The translations under genes and the position numbers were made by a program. A stretch of 64,000 nucleotides of DNA from Arion vulgaris (taxonomy: Eukaryota > Mollusca > Gastropoda > Stylommatophora > Arionidae): contig CM036758.1 in assembly GCA_020796225.1 (NCBI GenBank), positions 65,317,774 through 65,381,773 on the forward strand. The letters are read 5' to 3'. The first letter of the stretch is position 1. The number at the start of each line of letters is the position of its first letter. The notes beneath the pieces are model-generated. The model was not told where the DNA came from. It did no database searches and was given only the letters and a program-made list of their open reading frames with translations. Positions 1-10,395 of the stretch are shown piece by piece.

Positions 1-121
1 CTAAAGTGTAAGCGTATAACTGGCATAACGTGGAATAGCTCTTAGTCTCGGATCACATACAAATCACACAGAGTGGTTTAACAAGTGGGCGATGTGGAGC
101 GTTTGAAGAAGAAGAAGAAGA
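1..121 (+). mobile_element. SINE-A copy, 3' part (cut by window edge)
   Basis: The sequence matches the 3' half of a repeat that recurs about 13 times in the window: AACTGGCATAACG, then GATCACATACAAATCACA, a GTGGTT(T)AACAAGTG box, GGAGCGTTTGAAGAAG and a (GAA)n tail. The 5' half lies outside the window. Confidence 0.75.
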
Positions 122-483
122 CATATTTCCCCATGTTCTCTTGTACATACCAGACTACAATTTATTCAACACGCGGCGGATGTCTGTTTTCTTGAGACGA
201 GATTTTGAGATAATAATGATATATGACGGGTTTAGTTTGAAATAATGTATCCCTCCATTTATTCTTGTTTTAACCATTAACTTTATCAATTCATCAAACA
301 TTGATGTCATTTTTCATAATTGTAAAACGAATGTCTTGCACATGCTTATCAAAGTTTAGCCATTATATTTCTTGAACGGTACATGTTCATTTTCTTTGTT
401 CATTATAAATGACTTCCGGTTTGATTCTACTTGATTCAATTCCCAATCATCGTTAACTATATCAATATTTTTATATATTCTCG

Positions 484-486
<3 letters not shown>
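122..486. other. no gene or repeat recognised
   Basis: AT-rich single-copy-looking DNA. No ORF with protein-like character was seen. Confidence 0.5.

Positions 487-525
<39 letters not shown>
487..525. repeat. (TA)n microsatellite
   Basis: About 19 uninterrupted TA units directly 5' of a LINE 3' end. It may be the expanded tail of that minus-strand LINE. Confidence 0.9.
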
Positions 526-527
<2 letters not shown>

Positions 528-529
528 TT

Positions 530-630
530 GCCTTTTTACCCCGGTTGGGGCATAGGCCCTCAACCAACTCATGCCAAGTCTTCCTATCTCTAGCTATCTC
601 CTGCAGCTCCTTCCAGCTCTTCTTTATATA
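530..630 (-). pseudogene. LINE 3' end remnant
   Basis: On the minus strand this reads like the end of a non-LTR ORF2: a Trp-Lys-Glu-Leu motif, then ARDRKTWHELV-like residues and a short basic C-terminus. The same region recurs at 9200-9330, 12095-12260 and 52130-52280. Only about 100 bp remain. Confidence 0.5.
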
Positions 631-870
631 TTTTTATATATTCTTGTATTTTTATATATTCTGGTATTTTTATGTATTCTGGTATTTTTATATATTCTTG
701 TAATTTTATATATTTTTGTATTTTTATATATTCTGGTATTTTTATATATTCTGGTATTTTTATATTCTGGTATTTTATATATTCTTGTATTTTTATATAT
801 TCTGGTATTTTTATATATTCTGGTATTTTTATATATTCTGGTATTTTTATATATTCTGGTATTTTTATAT
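621..870. repeat. 18-bp minisatellite, about 13-14 copies
   Basis: The unit is close to TTTTTATATATTCTGGTA with small length variants. It begins within the last bases of the LINE remnant. The 95- and 200-residue open frames here (FIYSGI- or YILVFL-type repeats) are translations of the array, not genes. Confidence 0.9.
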
Positions 871-1460
871 GTTCTTTATCTTATTGCTCAGATAAAATCT
901 CAAAGATATATTTTCGAATGTATGATGTACATTGTTGCATTTCTCTCTCCTCAGCATAGCCCATATTGTCTAGTGTATGTATATGTTATATCATTTTTTG
1001 CCTTTCAGCGCATAGTTACAAGGAGATACTTTTATCGTACATTTGTTTGTGTGTACTTCGTACAAGACAGTGTTTTATTGTATTCCTTTCGTACTGTGAT
1101 ATGCTACATATGGTGTACAAGTAATGTCATCATACCGCTCTATCCAAAGCAAATTGTTCAATATCTTCTATGAAACTGCCTGCTTCGATATTGCTTAACA
1201 ACTTTCAGTAAAGCTCGTTTCAATGTTTCTCTATGGCGTCCTGTATTTATTTAACATCTTGCTTCCCTATATAAATAAATACTTTGTAAATGCGTGATAC
1301 CTTCTTCTGAAATTATGTACACCATATCGTGATCTTCGCTTTCATTCACCATTATTAATGATGATGTCACCACGAACGTACATGCAGTTTAATTGTTAAC
1401 AAATGTTGAATTGTGCATGTCTATCATAATATACATTGTGTTGCAGTCTCTAAGGCGCCT
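871..1460. other. no gene or repeat recognised
   Basis: AT-rich sequence. The open frame running in from the preceding array ends here and shows no recognisable domain. Confidence 0.5.
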
Positions 1461-2124
1461 CAGTTATGATGTCTCTCTCCCAGTACAACATACAATATTA
1501 ACATTCCTTGTTGAGTTCAGGTTATGATGCTCTCTCCCAGTACAACATACAATATTAACATTCCTTGTAGAGGTCTAGTTATGATGCTCTCTCCCAGTAC
1601 AACATACAATATTAACATTCGTTGTTGAGTTCAGGTTATGATGCTCTCTCCCAGTACAACATACAATATTAACATTCCTTGTAGAGGTCTAGTTATGATG
1701 CTCTCTCCCAGTACAACATACAATATTAACATTCCTTGTAGAGTTCAGGTTATGATGCGATCTCCCAGTACAACATACAATATTAACATTCCTTGTTGAG
1801 TTCAGGTTATGATGCTCTCTCCCAGTACAACATACAATATTAACATTCCTTGTTGAGGTCTAGTTATGATGCTCTCTCCCAGTACAACATACAATATTAA
1901 CATTCCTTGTAGAGTTCAGGTTATGATGCGATCTCCCAGTACAACATACAATATTAACATTCCTTGTAGAGGTCTAGTTATGATGCTCTCTCCCAGTACA
2001 ACATACAATATTAACATTCCTTGTAGAGGTCTAGTTATGATGCTCTCTCCCAGTACACCGTACAATATTAACATTCCTTGTAGAGGTCTAGTTATGATGC
2101 TCTCTCCCAGTACATTATACACTA
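1461..2124. repeat. 57-bp minisatellite, about 12 copies
   Basis: The unit starts TTATGATGCTCTCTCCCAGT and ends CCTTGTAGAGGTCTAG. Two spacer variants alternate (GTTGAGTTCAG and GTAGAGGTCTAG). A TIR transposon interrupts the last unit, and its remainder (CATTCCTTGTAGAG) resumes at 3420-3441. Confidence 0.95.
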
Positions 2125-2410
2125 CTATAGTGCGTTTCAAAACGTTCGGTCAACGATTGACCTCAAATATCTCCATATTCATTGCATGGATGAACGTGAT
2201 TTTTTACATTTGGTGTTGTATTTCCGATGTCCCAACGATTTTTTAAAATTCAATGTTGCAGGTAGTGTACTTTTCTTGCAACGGCGAATTCCTTTGATCT
2301 TTTTAAACCTAGTAATTATTTGGTGCTGGAAGAAAATGATTTACCGTAAATTTAAAAAATCACATATTTTCGTCATAGGCGTATATACAATTCGAATTTT
2401 GGAGGGTGAG

Positions 2411-2744
2411 ATAACTCTTATTATATAAATCATATAAAGTGTTTACTCACTTATTCTAAGTCCGATTAGTCTAACATATTGATGACTATTCTTGGATGCA
2501 CGAACGACAGTCCATCTTTGTCCCAGTAGTTATTTTCCTCCTTTAAGACATGGTCTTCGCATTTACACCAATAATCTATAACTCTTATTATATAAATCAT
2601 ATAAAGTGTTTACTCACTTATTCTAAGTCCGATTAGTCTAACATATTGATGACTATTCTTGGATGCACGAACGACAGTCCATCTTTGTCCCAGTAGTTAT
2701 TTTCCTCCTTTAAGACATGGTCTTCGCATTTACACCAATAATCT
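2411..2744. repeat. 167-bp tandem duplication inside the TIR element
   Basis: Positions 2411-2577 and 2578-2744 appear identical by eye. The segment covers the last part of the transposase reading frame and its 3' flank, so the C-terminus is present twice. Confidence 0.9.
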
Positions 2745-3007
2745 CTGTCTATCTTCGACATGGCGGCATATGTTAGTTCTTTCATATTGCTTAGCTTGAA
2801 AGTTTTATTTTCAGCTGCTACCAGTCCTTTAACTTTGGCCCAAATGAGTTCAATTGGGTTTAAGTGTGAATGATAAGGTGCTAGTCTCAAACACACATGA
2901 CCATGCTGTTGAATCAACTTGTCTGTTTGATTAGATTCTCTGATAAAATATTTATACATTTTCACAGCCACTGTATGCAGTGTCAGAAACTTGATTTTCA
3001 TACCCAT
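2633..3007 (-). pseudogene. Transposase C-terminal fragment (Sailor-like DDE)
   Basis: The 124-residue minus-strand frame contains LRLAPYHSHLNPIELIWAKV, the signature around the third catalytic acid (Glu) of IS630-Tc1-mariner transposases. It then matches the C-terminus of the 56.5-57.8 kb transposase: AAENKTFKL, then W-x-K-C, HVLKEENNYW, and a hydrophobic end. The helix-turn-helix region and the first two Asp residues are absent. It is therefore a catalytically dead remnant. The first Met is arbitrary. Confidence 0.8.
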
Positions 3008-3682
3008 TGTATAACAAATCTAGAATACTAAACGTTTTGTAATACACCTATGCTCTGAAAACACAAACGGTAAATTGTATCTAAACACACCGGAAGGATC
3101 ATTATACATTTTTTTAAAGTGCGATAAAGAGATTAAAATCGGGAAAACCACGTGAAAACGTGCAAGTCGTGGAACTTGCAACATCTCACAAATATGAAGG
3201 GGTAATACTTCTAATTATATGGTTGACTAAGGAGATGGTCACTTTTATATACTTTACATAAAGAAAATTTTAAACCATACGTTTGTTATTGAGAAAAAAA
3301 ATATCAACCTCGGGACATTACGATCATTAGATCATATGCAAAGTTACAACAATTACGGTCAAGCGGTTGCAGAGATATTAAATTTTCCCGGCGGAAAATC
3401 ATTTTGAAACGCACTATAGCATTCCTTGTAGAGATGTCGAGGTAACGTTTGGCTAGACATGATCTCAAAGTGGACAACATCGAATTCCCAATCTTATCAA
3501 ATACTATTGAAACTGTCTATTGTACTAACTTGACAACGTCACAAGAACTATTTTTAGTTAACAAGAAGAGTAACCATAAAGGCCGCTGTCTGAACAAACT
3601 ACTTCAGTAAAAATATTGCTATAATACAAATGTTCATTTTCCTAAAAATTATATTGGTGATCCTCATAGTTGCTTCGCAATT

Positions 3683-3938
3683 TGTGCCACCCGTGCGTTG
3701 CTAGGGCTCGCCATGACCCAACGAATAGCAACACTGCCACCTACAAAGCATGTCGTAAAAGACGACTGAGGTAGGCGCTTTGGAAAGCTAACCTAGTAAA
3801 TAAAAAGCTTCACAGAAAAATGATTTGCTGGCCTACTTATAGGTGCATAACTAGCACAAGGTACAACCGCCCTTAGACTTGGATCACCAACAAATTAGAA
3901 AGAGTGGTCGATATGGAGCATTTGAAGAAGATGAAGAA
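3683..3938 (+). mobile_element. SINE-A copy
   Basis: Nearly full length. The head is CACCCGTGCGTTGC; the middle holds TGTCGTAAAAGACGACTGAG and CTAGTAAATAAAAAGC; the end is GGTCGATATGGAGCATTTG plus an eroded GAA tail. Confidence 0.8.
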
Positions 3939-4304
3939 TTTGCACACTGTGACTGAGGTAAACTTTGATAGAAAATAGATCAATGCAACTATCGTAAGAC
4001 ATCAAAGAACAATTATGAGTATTATTGTATTCATTACACAATCAATCATTCAGTCACTTATTCAATCGAACAGTATTCACATTTTTAATGGCAGTTTGCA
4101 GTTACATACATTTTAATTCATAATTTCTTGTGTTACTCACCATTTTTCCTATAGTTTACAGTTTACATTTACGAAACGGGCAACAATTCTCTACAGGTGT
4201 GGTATTTTTCATTACATCTGTGAATTAGTTTCGTAACCACGCATACACAATACACAATACACAATAAAACATACGTACACAATTATAAATACACACATAT
4301 ACAT
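3939..4304. other. no gene recognised
   Basis: AT-rich sequence with CA-rich stretches just before the next SINE. Nothing codes. Confidence 0.5.
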
Positions 4305-4556
4305 TGGGGGTCTCTGTGACTGAGTGACCCTTTGCCTTGCGAGTCGAAGGTCGTGGGTTCGAATCCGGACCGCGGCCTTCTGTTCACGAGTGCAGTATTT
4401 TTCAGAGATCCCCAGGATTGTTGCCGGTGCTACGGAGTTCGTGCTTTGTGCAATACTCTCGGCAGGTGGCATGTCATTTCTGTGGAGAGGAACCGAGCCA
4501 TATGGAGTAAAACCTGGTGCAATGAAGTCAATCCTTCGGCTTTTGAACCCTTTTAA
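4305..4556 (+). mobile_element. SINE-B copy (tRNA-derived head)
   Basis: The head GGGGGTCTCTGTGACTGAGT and box B GGTTCGAATCC at about 50 bp spacing indicate a tRNA-like pol III promoter. The body contains the conserved GGTGCTACGGAGTTCGTGC block, and the end is AATGAAGTCAATCCTTCGGC. The A-box region has lost a few bases (GAGTGACCC versus GAGTGGTTAAGCCC in the 9.7 kb copy). Confidence 0.85.
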
Positions 4557-4772
4557 TGCCCGCCTGCTCAGCGTGTTCGTAGCGCGTTGCGCTGCGGGTG
4601 ACTAGCCATCTCCGACTGCGGGTTCAATTTCGCGGGCTGGCAGAAAAGCCACAGGTTCCCTAGATTCACGGTGTTAGTGGCATCGAACCCAAGGGTTACG
4701 ATGACCATGTCACCGAACCGAAGAACTGAATACTCAAGTGCTTCTGGATCGGAAAAAAAAACCAAACAAAAA
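4557..4772 (+). mobile_element. SINE-E copy nested at the end of SINE-B, TSD AACCCTTTTAA
   Basis: The body contains tRNA-like blocks (AGCGTGTTCGTAGCGCGTTG and box B-like GCGGGTTCAATTTC) and ends CTTCTGGATCGG with an A-rich tail. Perfect 11-bp duplications flank it at 4546-4556 and 4773-4783. A second copy lies at 28978-29175. Confidence 0.8.
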
Positions 4773-4783
4773 AACCCTTTTAA

Positions 4784-5378
4784 ACACACATACACACACA
4801 TATACACAATCACTTGATGAAGCTCAGGTTTGTATCAATATTTCTCGTCTACTTCAAACGTCAATCAATATTCCATTTTGTGTTAATCGTTCTGTTTGAG
4901 TAAAACTAGTCATCAACGTTTTACGTTTATTTTCTCAATCGAAAATATAAATAAGAATATTGTGTTATTGTAAGTGTTGGATCTTTTTGTTTGTTGTCCT
5001 TCTCTGTCTTTTGATACCGTTAGGCGTAGCAGGTAATAGTACACGCTCGGTCGCTTCATATGTTGCGGTAGTGTGGAGTTTTAAGATGTATGTAACTCCA
5101 TCAACCCATATTTTTCTAGGTCTGCCACTTCTTCTTGATGATTATATTTTCAGATTGTACGCTCTTGCAACAGACTAATAACGAGCGTACACATACCAGT
5201 TACAGACAATTCAAAATATATGTTATGTTCAACAATGTGACGGATTGCATGTACAATAGTAGTTTAAGTTTGTTCTGACAGATGTGGGATATCACTTCAA
5301 GAATGCTGCTGAAGATGTTACTTACATCTGGGAAACTGGCATGACTCTAAGTATAGTAAGTACAGAAGAGTTATTTTC
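4784..5378. other. mostly unannotated; weak LINE trace at 5075-5165 (minus)
   Basis: On the minus strand 5075-5165 reads SRRSGRPRK followed by a Trp, like the basic C-terminal GRPR motif of many LINE ORF2 proteins. Nothing else was recognised. Confidence 0.35.
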
Positions 5379-5563
5379 AACATGTTCCGTCCAGTATAGA
5401 ACTCCGCTCTGTCTCTAGAAACTAACATGTTCCATCAGTATGGAACTCTCGGCTCTGTCTCTAGAAACTAACATGTTCCGTCCAGTATGAAACTCTCGGC
5501 TCTGTCTCTAGAAACTAACATGTTCCGTCCAGTATGGAACTCTCAGCTCCGTCTCTAGAAAAT
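5379..5563. repeat. 47-bp minisatellite, 4 copies
   Basis: The unit starts AACATGTTCCGTCCAGTATG and ends CTCTGTCTCTAGAAACT. Confidence 0.9.
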
Positions 5564-5652
5564 AAGTTTAAACTGTTCAACACAAATGTAATGTATGTCT
5601 TGCTCTGTTACTTTGAGATATGGCATGTGACTATGAATATTACATGTAACCT

Positions 5653-5913
5653 ACGCCCGTCTATCGCCAAGGTGTGCAAGGGAAGTAAAGAATAGGAACA
5701 CTGCCACCTACAAGGCATGCCGTAAGATACAACTGCAGTTGGGACCTAGAAATGCTAACCTAGTAAATAAGAAGCGACGCAGAAATCTGATGTGCTGGCC
5801 TACTTGTAGGCGCATAACTGGCACAATGTACAATCGCTCTTAGGCTTCGATCACATACACATCACAAAGAGTGGTTAACAAGTGATCGATATGGAACGTT
5901 TGTAGAAGAAAAA
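5653..5913 (+). mobile_element. SINE-A copy
   Basis: Full-length copy from CGCCCGTCTATCGCC through CTAGTAAATAAGAAGC and GTGGTTAACAAGTG to a short GAAGAA tail. A minisatellite begins about 13 bp after the tail. Confidence 0.85.
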
Positions 5914-5926
5914 TAAATCTAAACTA

Positions 5927-6312
5927 AATATATGTATCAATAGATGCCCCCATACCCCATGTTCAAGAGAGATGGTAAATATATGTATCAATAGATGCCC
6001 CCATACCCCATGTTCAAGAGAGATGGTAAATATATGTATCAATAGATGCCCCCATACCCCATGTTCAAGAGAGATGGTAAATATATGTATCAATAGATGC
6101 CCCCATACAAGATGTTCAAGAGAGATGGTAAATATATGTATCAATAGATGCCCCCATACCCCATACAAGATGTTCAAGAGAGATGGTAAATATATGTATC
6201 AATAGATGCCACCATACCCCATACAAGATGTTCAAGAGAGATGGTAAATATATGTATCAATAGATGCCCCCATATTCCATAAAAGATGTTCAAGAGAGAT
6301 GGTAAATATATA
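5927..6312. repeat. 51-bp minisatellite, about 7.5 copies
   Basis: The unit is TAGATGCCCCCATACCCCAT, then GTTCAAGAGAGATGG and TAAATATATGTATCAA. Later units carry an extra ATACAAG segment. Because 51 is a multiple of 3, open frames run through on both strands; they are not genes. Confidence 0.95.
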
Positions 6313-6842
6313 ATTGTAGTTAAGAACAGATGAGAAGTCAGGCGAACTGGTGGATGAGAAACGAAGATGACGATGGAGGGACATTCTCAGAAAACAACTA
6401 AAAACATAGCAAGTTGTGCTGGGTGCTATAGTGTTATGAGGTTCCTTGTAACAGGCACAGGACAATACCGGTACATCTTGTCTGTATTGTATGGCCTGTC
6501 AGGGCCAGCTTGATAGCCAGAATGGACAGTTTAGAGTGACGGCATCAGACGGTGACGAACAGTGTATTTTGGTGCGAACATCTAAAAGGGACTCAAGCTG
6601 GAGGACTGACTTCCTTGCACTGAATGTTACTTCATTTGGATCGGCCGTATTATGCAGAAATATCACTCAGCTGTCCAGTGGATTGTACAAAGCATGAACT
6701 CTGTAACTCGACAATAATTTGAGGGTCTGGTAAAATATGTAGGCGTAAACAGTACTACTGGGTCTGAGATACGATCCAATTGGTGCGAACCTATCTCAAA
6801 CCAAGGCTATTAATAAGAGAACTATATTTTAAGAGCAGAATA
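6313..6842. other. no gene recognised
   Basis: A 68-residue open frame at 6491-6697 has no recognisable domain and no supporting context. I do not call it a gene. Confidence 0.45.
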
Positions 6843-7105
6843 AACATCATCAAGTAGCGTGTACCTTCTGAAACTTGGCTTCCTTGACTTCAGTCCTGAA
6901 AAACTCTGTATTCTGTGAAAATTGATCGGCTTCAGCAGCAATCATTCTCAGATTGTCAACGACATCTTGCAAACATCGTCTTCTAGGTCTTTATCTCATT
7001 TTTTTTCCACAGGCATTATTCCGTCCAAATTTATCTTCTCTAGGCACTCATGTCGTCTGATGTGTCCGAAATATTTCATTTTCCTTGTTTTTATGTTCTT
7101 TAACT
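6843..7105 (-). pseudogene. RTE-like LINE 3' end
   Basis: On the minus strand it reads GHIRRHECLEKI, a basic RPRRRCLQD-like motif and a short C-terminus ending just before a (GAT)n tail (CATCATC at 6847 on the plus strand). This order matches the ends of the 38.1, 48.1 and 50.0 kb RTE copies. Only the ORF2 C-terminus remains, with frameshifts. Confidence 0.65.
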
Positions 7106-7268
7106 CTTAGTATATGCAATGATAAACCACGTTTCTACGTGTTGCATTTTCCCAATATATTTATCAGTAAGGCTGGCATTAATAATTTACTCATATTTTC
7201 TTGATTTGTAGTGCTAATATAATGGTTTTTTTATATCCAAAAGTGCAAAAATAAAAACTTTATTTGAT

Positions 7269-7340
7269 ACATATAGTTGTAATATGTATGTAGTTGCGAT
7301 AAAATCACAACATATAGCTGTAATATGTATGTAGTTACAT
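7269..7340. repeat. about 41-bp tandem duplication
   Basis: Two units of ACATATAGYTGTAATATGTA plus spacer. The adjoining AGTTGCGATAAAATCACRAC recurs at 7480, on the far side of the SINE-D fragment. Confidence 0.6.
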
Positions 7341-7485
7341 AAAGGTAAAAATAGACCTCCCCTTTCAGAAAGCAATGGCAAACTACTGAACGTATAAGTG
7401 GTGCCTAGAAAATCAACGACTCGTGTACTGTGGTTGATGGCTACGTCCTTTTAGGATATGCCACGATTTTCATTTTCAGTTGCGA
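7340..7485 (+). mobile_element. SINE-D fragment
   Basis: It shares AAAAATAGACCTC, AGAAAGCAATGGCAAACTAC and the terminal GGATATGCCACGATTTTCATT with copies at 21559, 28800 and 30030. Confidence 0.65.
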
Positions 7486-7608
7486 TAAAATCACGACATA
7501 TAAAAAGGGGATTACAAACAATTTCAAATAAAAAATAAATTTTTAAATGGTTGTGCACTCACCATAAGAGTAAAAGCAAACCACAAAACTGAATGCCATC
7601 AAACAAGT

Positions 7609-7864
7609 CATCTTCTTCTTCTTTGCGTTCGTTCTTTACGACCAATTTTAATCACTCTTTGTGATATGTTTGATCTTTGCCAAGAACGTGTACACGTTGC
7701 ACATTGGTTTGGTAGGCCCCTAAACGCATAAGACTTCTACACGTTTAGGACACATGCATCCGATTTCAGCCAAACGCTCTTAGTCGCCTCATACGACATG
7801 CGTGGCAAGTAACAGTGGTTCTATTCTTTACACCCCAAATTTGGACCCGGTAACCACTTGGGCG
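7609..7864 (-). mobile_element. SINE-C copy with 11-bp TSD
   Basis: Minus-strand copy: the (GAA)n tail is at the left and the head CGCCCAAGTGGTTACCGGG at the right. Perfect duplications ATCAAACAAGT lie at 7598-7608 and 7865-7875, so both ends are defined. Confidence 0.9.
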
Positions 7865-8149
7865 ATCAAACAAGTTACATTTAGAGTATACCCAATTATA
7901 CATAATATATAAATGTTTCAATTATTTCTCATATTTATCTGCCAACCTTCGTTAATATCAGCAGAATGCATTCTGTTAATATTCCATTTTCTTCTTTTTA
8001 ATACTGTTTGCTAGACACTCATATTATGTAGCGTCTTGAGATAATTAATTATTTTGTTTCTGGGGTTCAAGTTTGTAGCATAGTTTCGGGGGTTCAAGTT
8101 TGTAGCAAAAGTTTGTTGTTCACTTATGTTGATGTAGTATTTCTTTCAT

Positions 8150-8420
8150 GTTGTCTATCCATCTTTTTCTTGTCCTTCATCGTTCTCTCAGACCTTATCG
8201 TCTACTGTAGATGTAGTACTATAACACAGACACCAATGTTGGATCCATCTTTCTCTTGATCTTTCCCTCATATCTTCCATAACCATATCGTATATTGTAG
8301 ATGTAATACTATAACAAAGACAGCAGCAATGGTGGATGTCCATCTTTGTTTTACCTTCATCGTACTCTCAGACCATATCGTCTACTTGTAGTACAATAAC
8401 ACAGACACGACAAATGTTGG
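8150..8420. repeat. degenerate about 115-bp repeat, about 2.5 copies
   Basis: Units contain ATCTTTYTCTTG, CATATCGT(C/A)TA and TAGTACTATAACACAGACA. Divergence between units is high, so this is an old array. Confidence 0.55.
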
Positions 8421-8860
8421 AAGTGCATCGCTTACAATTTTCATTAGAAAAACATTGCATTTAAATTTGAAATTACTTGATATATTTGCTTGCTAGTCTG
8501 TGTCTGACAACTAATATTTACAGCAAAGATATACAATGACAGTTATCCATTTTGTTATTGACACTTCAGAGTAAATAACAAACTGGCCAGAGAGATGGAA
8601 TTTCAGTTGCCAAGCGACAGTTACATTAAGATTAAAATAATACATTTTTTATATTTTCATCTCAATTATAGATTATACAGCGGCGTTGTCCATACATCGT
8701 TATAAATGTGGGACAAACTAGCGAAATGTTTACAGAGTTCGGAAGGAACTGAACCTCCTACCTCCTTCGTAGTTGATTCTAGAAATGTGAAGTGATACGC
8801 ACTTCATACCCTGCGGTAGGAAATAGATCCGCCACTGAATCTAGTTATACATCTATTTGA
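8421..8860. other. no gene recognised
   Basis: AT-rich. A possible transposon end GATCCGCCACTG at 8828 resembles the hAT-like end at 11762 in inverse orientation, but I could not pair it. Confidence 0.4.
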
Positions 8861-9087
8861 AGTCCGTTTAAAGCCGAAAGATTGACTTCAGTGCACCGGA
8901 TTTTTACCTCATCCCTTTCTGAGCAAAAGGCACACCACCTCCTGACAGTATTCTACAAACCACGAACTCTGTAACTTTGGCAACAATCCTAGAGCTGTGT
9001 AGAAATAAATGCACTAGTGAACAGAACGGATTCGAACCCACGACATTCGACTCGCAATTCAATGCCTTAACCGCGTAGTTCAATGAC
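8861..9087 (-). mobile_element. SINE-B copy, diverged
   Basis: Minus-strand copy with box B (GGATTCGAACCC on the plus strand), the ACGAACTCTGTAACTTTGGC block and the AAGATTGACTTCAGTGCACC end. It is more diverged than the 4.3 and 9.7 kb copies. Confidence 0.8.
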
Positions 9088-9199
9088 ATAGACCGTCGAT
9101 ATATAGATGCATTAAGCGAACAATAAGGAAGACAGAAAATAAATATGCTTTAATGCAGAGATGGGTCCCTTTTGGCAGTGATGTTAAGACATAAACATG

Positions 9200-9660
9200 T
9201 CTTTCTTCATCCTATTCTTCACCCCTTTACCCTAGGAGGCATATGCTCACAACCAAGGCCTTCCATGCCCGCCTATCCAAGGCTATCCCCTCCAGATCTT
9301 TCCCCACTCTCTGGCACTCCATCTCTAACTCCCATTTCCAGGTGTTTCTGGGTTTTCCCATTCCTATATTTCTTAGGGGTTCCATCGGAGAGCCTGTCTC
9401 GAGATGCTTTCAGGGGCTTTCACGGTGTATGTCCTATCCAACTACACCCTCCGCTTCCCATCTCTTGCTCCATCTGCCGTCGTTCCACTCCAACCCACAG
9501 CTCCCTGTCTGCGGTCCTGTCACACCATCGCAGATAGAATATCCTACGCAGGCATCTATTGATGAATGTCTGCAACCCCAGGCGCTTCCCTAGCTGTTCT
9601 CCATGGTCCGCTCCACACAGAAGGGCAGTCTTAACATTTGAGTCAAATATGATTATCTTA
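9200..9660 (-). pseudogene. LINE ORF2 C-terminal remnant
   Basis: On the minus strand the frames include FINRCLRRIF, a WIGHT block, a GKPRNTWKWE motif (compare GRPRNTWRRE of many LINE ORF2 ends) and ALDRRAWKALV near the stop. Several frameshifts separate them. The plus-strand open frames of 116 and 121 residues here are antisense shadows. Confidence 0.65.
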
Positions 9661-9674
9661 TAAATGTGTAGTTG

Positions 9675-9917
9675 GGGGTCTCTGTGGCTGAGTGGTTAAG
9701 CCCTTTGCCTTGCGAGTCGAAGGTCGTCGGTTCGAATCCGCACCGGGCCGTTCTGTTCACGAATGCAGTTTTTTTCCAGAGACCCTTAGGATTGTTGCCG
9801 GAGCTACGGAGTTCTTGCTTTGTGCAATACTCTCGGCAGGTGGCGTGCCATTTCTGCGGAGAAGGACCGAGCCAGATGTGGTAAATCCCCGGTGCAATGA
9901 AGTCAATCCTTCGGCTT
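9675..9917 (+). mobile_element. SINE-B copy with perfect 14-bp TSD (reference copy)
   Basis: Best-preserved SINE-B. The head GTCTCTGTGGCTGAGTGGTT looks like a tRNA A-box region, with box B GGTTCGAATCC downstream. The TSD TAAATGTGTAGTTG is present at 9661-9674 and 9918-9931, giving a body of 243 bp that ends CTTCGGCTT. The intact TSD suggests relatively recent insertion. Confidence 0.95.
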
Positions 9918-9931
9918 TAAATGTGTAGTTG

Positions 9932-10140
9932 CGTCAATGTAAAAAAGCACAGCGATTCAGTATATCCGTTCAGAAGGACGAATGAGTTAATTGTTGTTTT
10001 GTTTCCACTGTGCGTAAGCTGTCGTGAATTTGATCTCAAGATAGTCATCACTTCGCTCAAATATATCACTCAAGTTTGACATTTCAGAAATCACAATAAC
10101 GGTTTTGTACTTAATCATTCCTAGAATAGTAGCTGTGTAA
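9932..10140. other. no gene recognised
   Basis: No repeat or coding signal seen. Confidence 0.45.
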
Positions 10141-10330
10141 TATATATATATAGCCGTCCATCGCAAGCGATGATGACAACAATCTCAGACGTGTGCTGTT
10201 GCACCTCTCTGGTGTGTGCGGAGGTGACTGTAGAGTCCAATCCTAGAACAGAATCCCCGACCACAGGTGGGGCATACATGATCAAGGTTAGACATGTGCG
10301 TGTTGTGTGCTCTGTCACTCACTCACTCAC
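10141..10330 (-). pseudogene. LINE 3' end with C-terminal zinc-finger-like motif
   Basis: On the minus strand the frame reads DHVCPTCGRGF, then SRIGLYSHLRTH, a C2H2-like finger found at the very C-terminus of some LINE ORF2 proteins. A second copy is at 35357-35940. The plus-strand side begins in a (CACT)n stretch at 10314-10340, and the minus-strand end runs into (TA)n. Confidence 0.6.
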
Positions 10331-10395
10331 TCACTCACTCATGTATATAGATGCATGGGTATATATAAATATATATATACATACAGATAGGTTCT

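Larger units (their letters stand above)
2126..3418. mobile_element. IS630-Tc1-mariner element with short TIRs, decayed
   Basis: The ends are inverted repeats: TATAGTGCGTTTCAAAA at the left (from 2127) and its reverse complement at the right (to 3418), bounded by TA as expected for TA-targeting transposons. The element sits inside one unit of the 57-bp minisatellite, which dates the insertion after array formation. It holds a minus-strand C-terminal transposase fragment and a 167-bp internal tandem duplication. At 1.3 kb it lacks the N-terminal half and first two catalytic residues, so it is not autonomous. Confidence 0.8.

Noticed and set aside
4212..4605. ORFs of 74-93 residues around 4.3-4.6 kb (also at 9.7 and 30.5 kb)
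   Set aside because: They recur at every SINE-B copy in both orientations; they are SINE translations, not a gene family.
9172..9593. Plus-strand ORFs of 121 and 116 residues
   Set aside because: They are antisense to a minus-strand LINE C-terminus, which explains the sequence better.
9690..9750. Possible functional tRNA gene (box A and box B present)
   Set aside because: The anticodon arm does not fold properly, the 3' part continues into SINE-B body, and the copy has a retroposition TSD.
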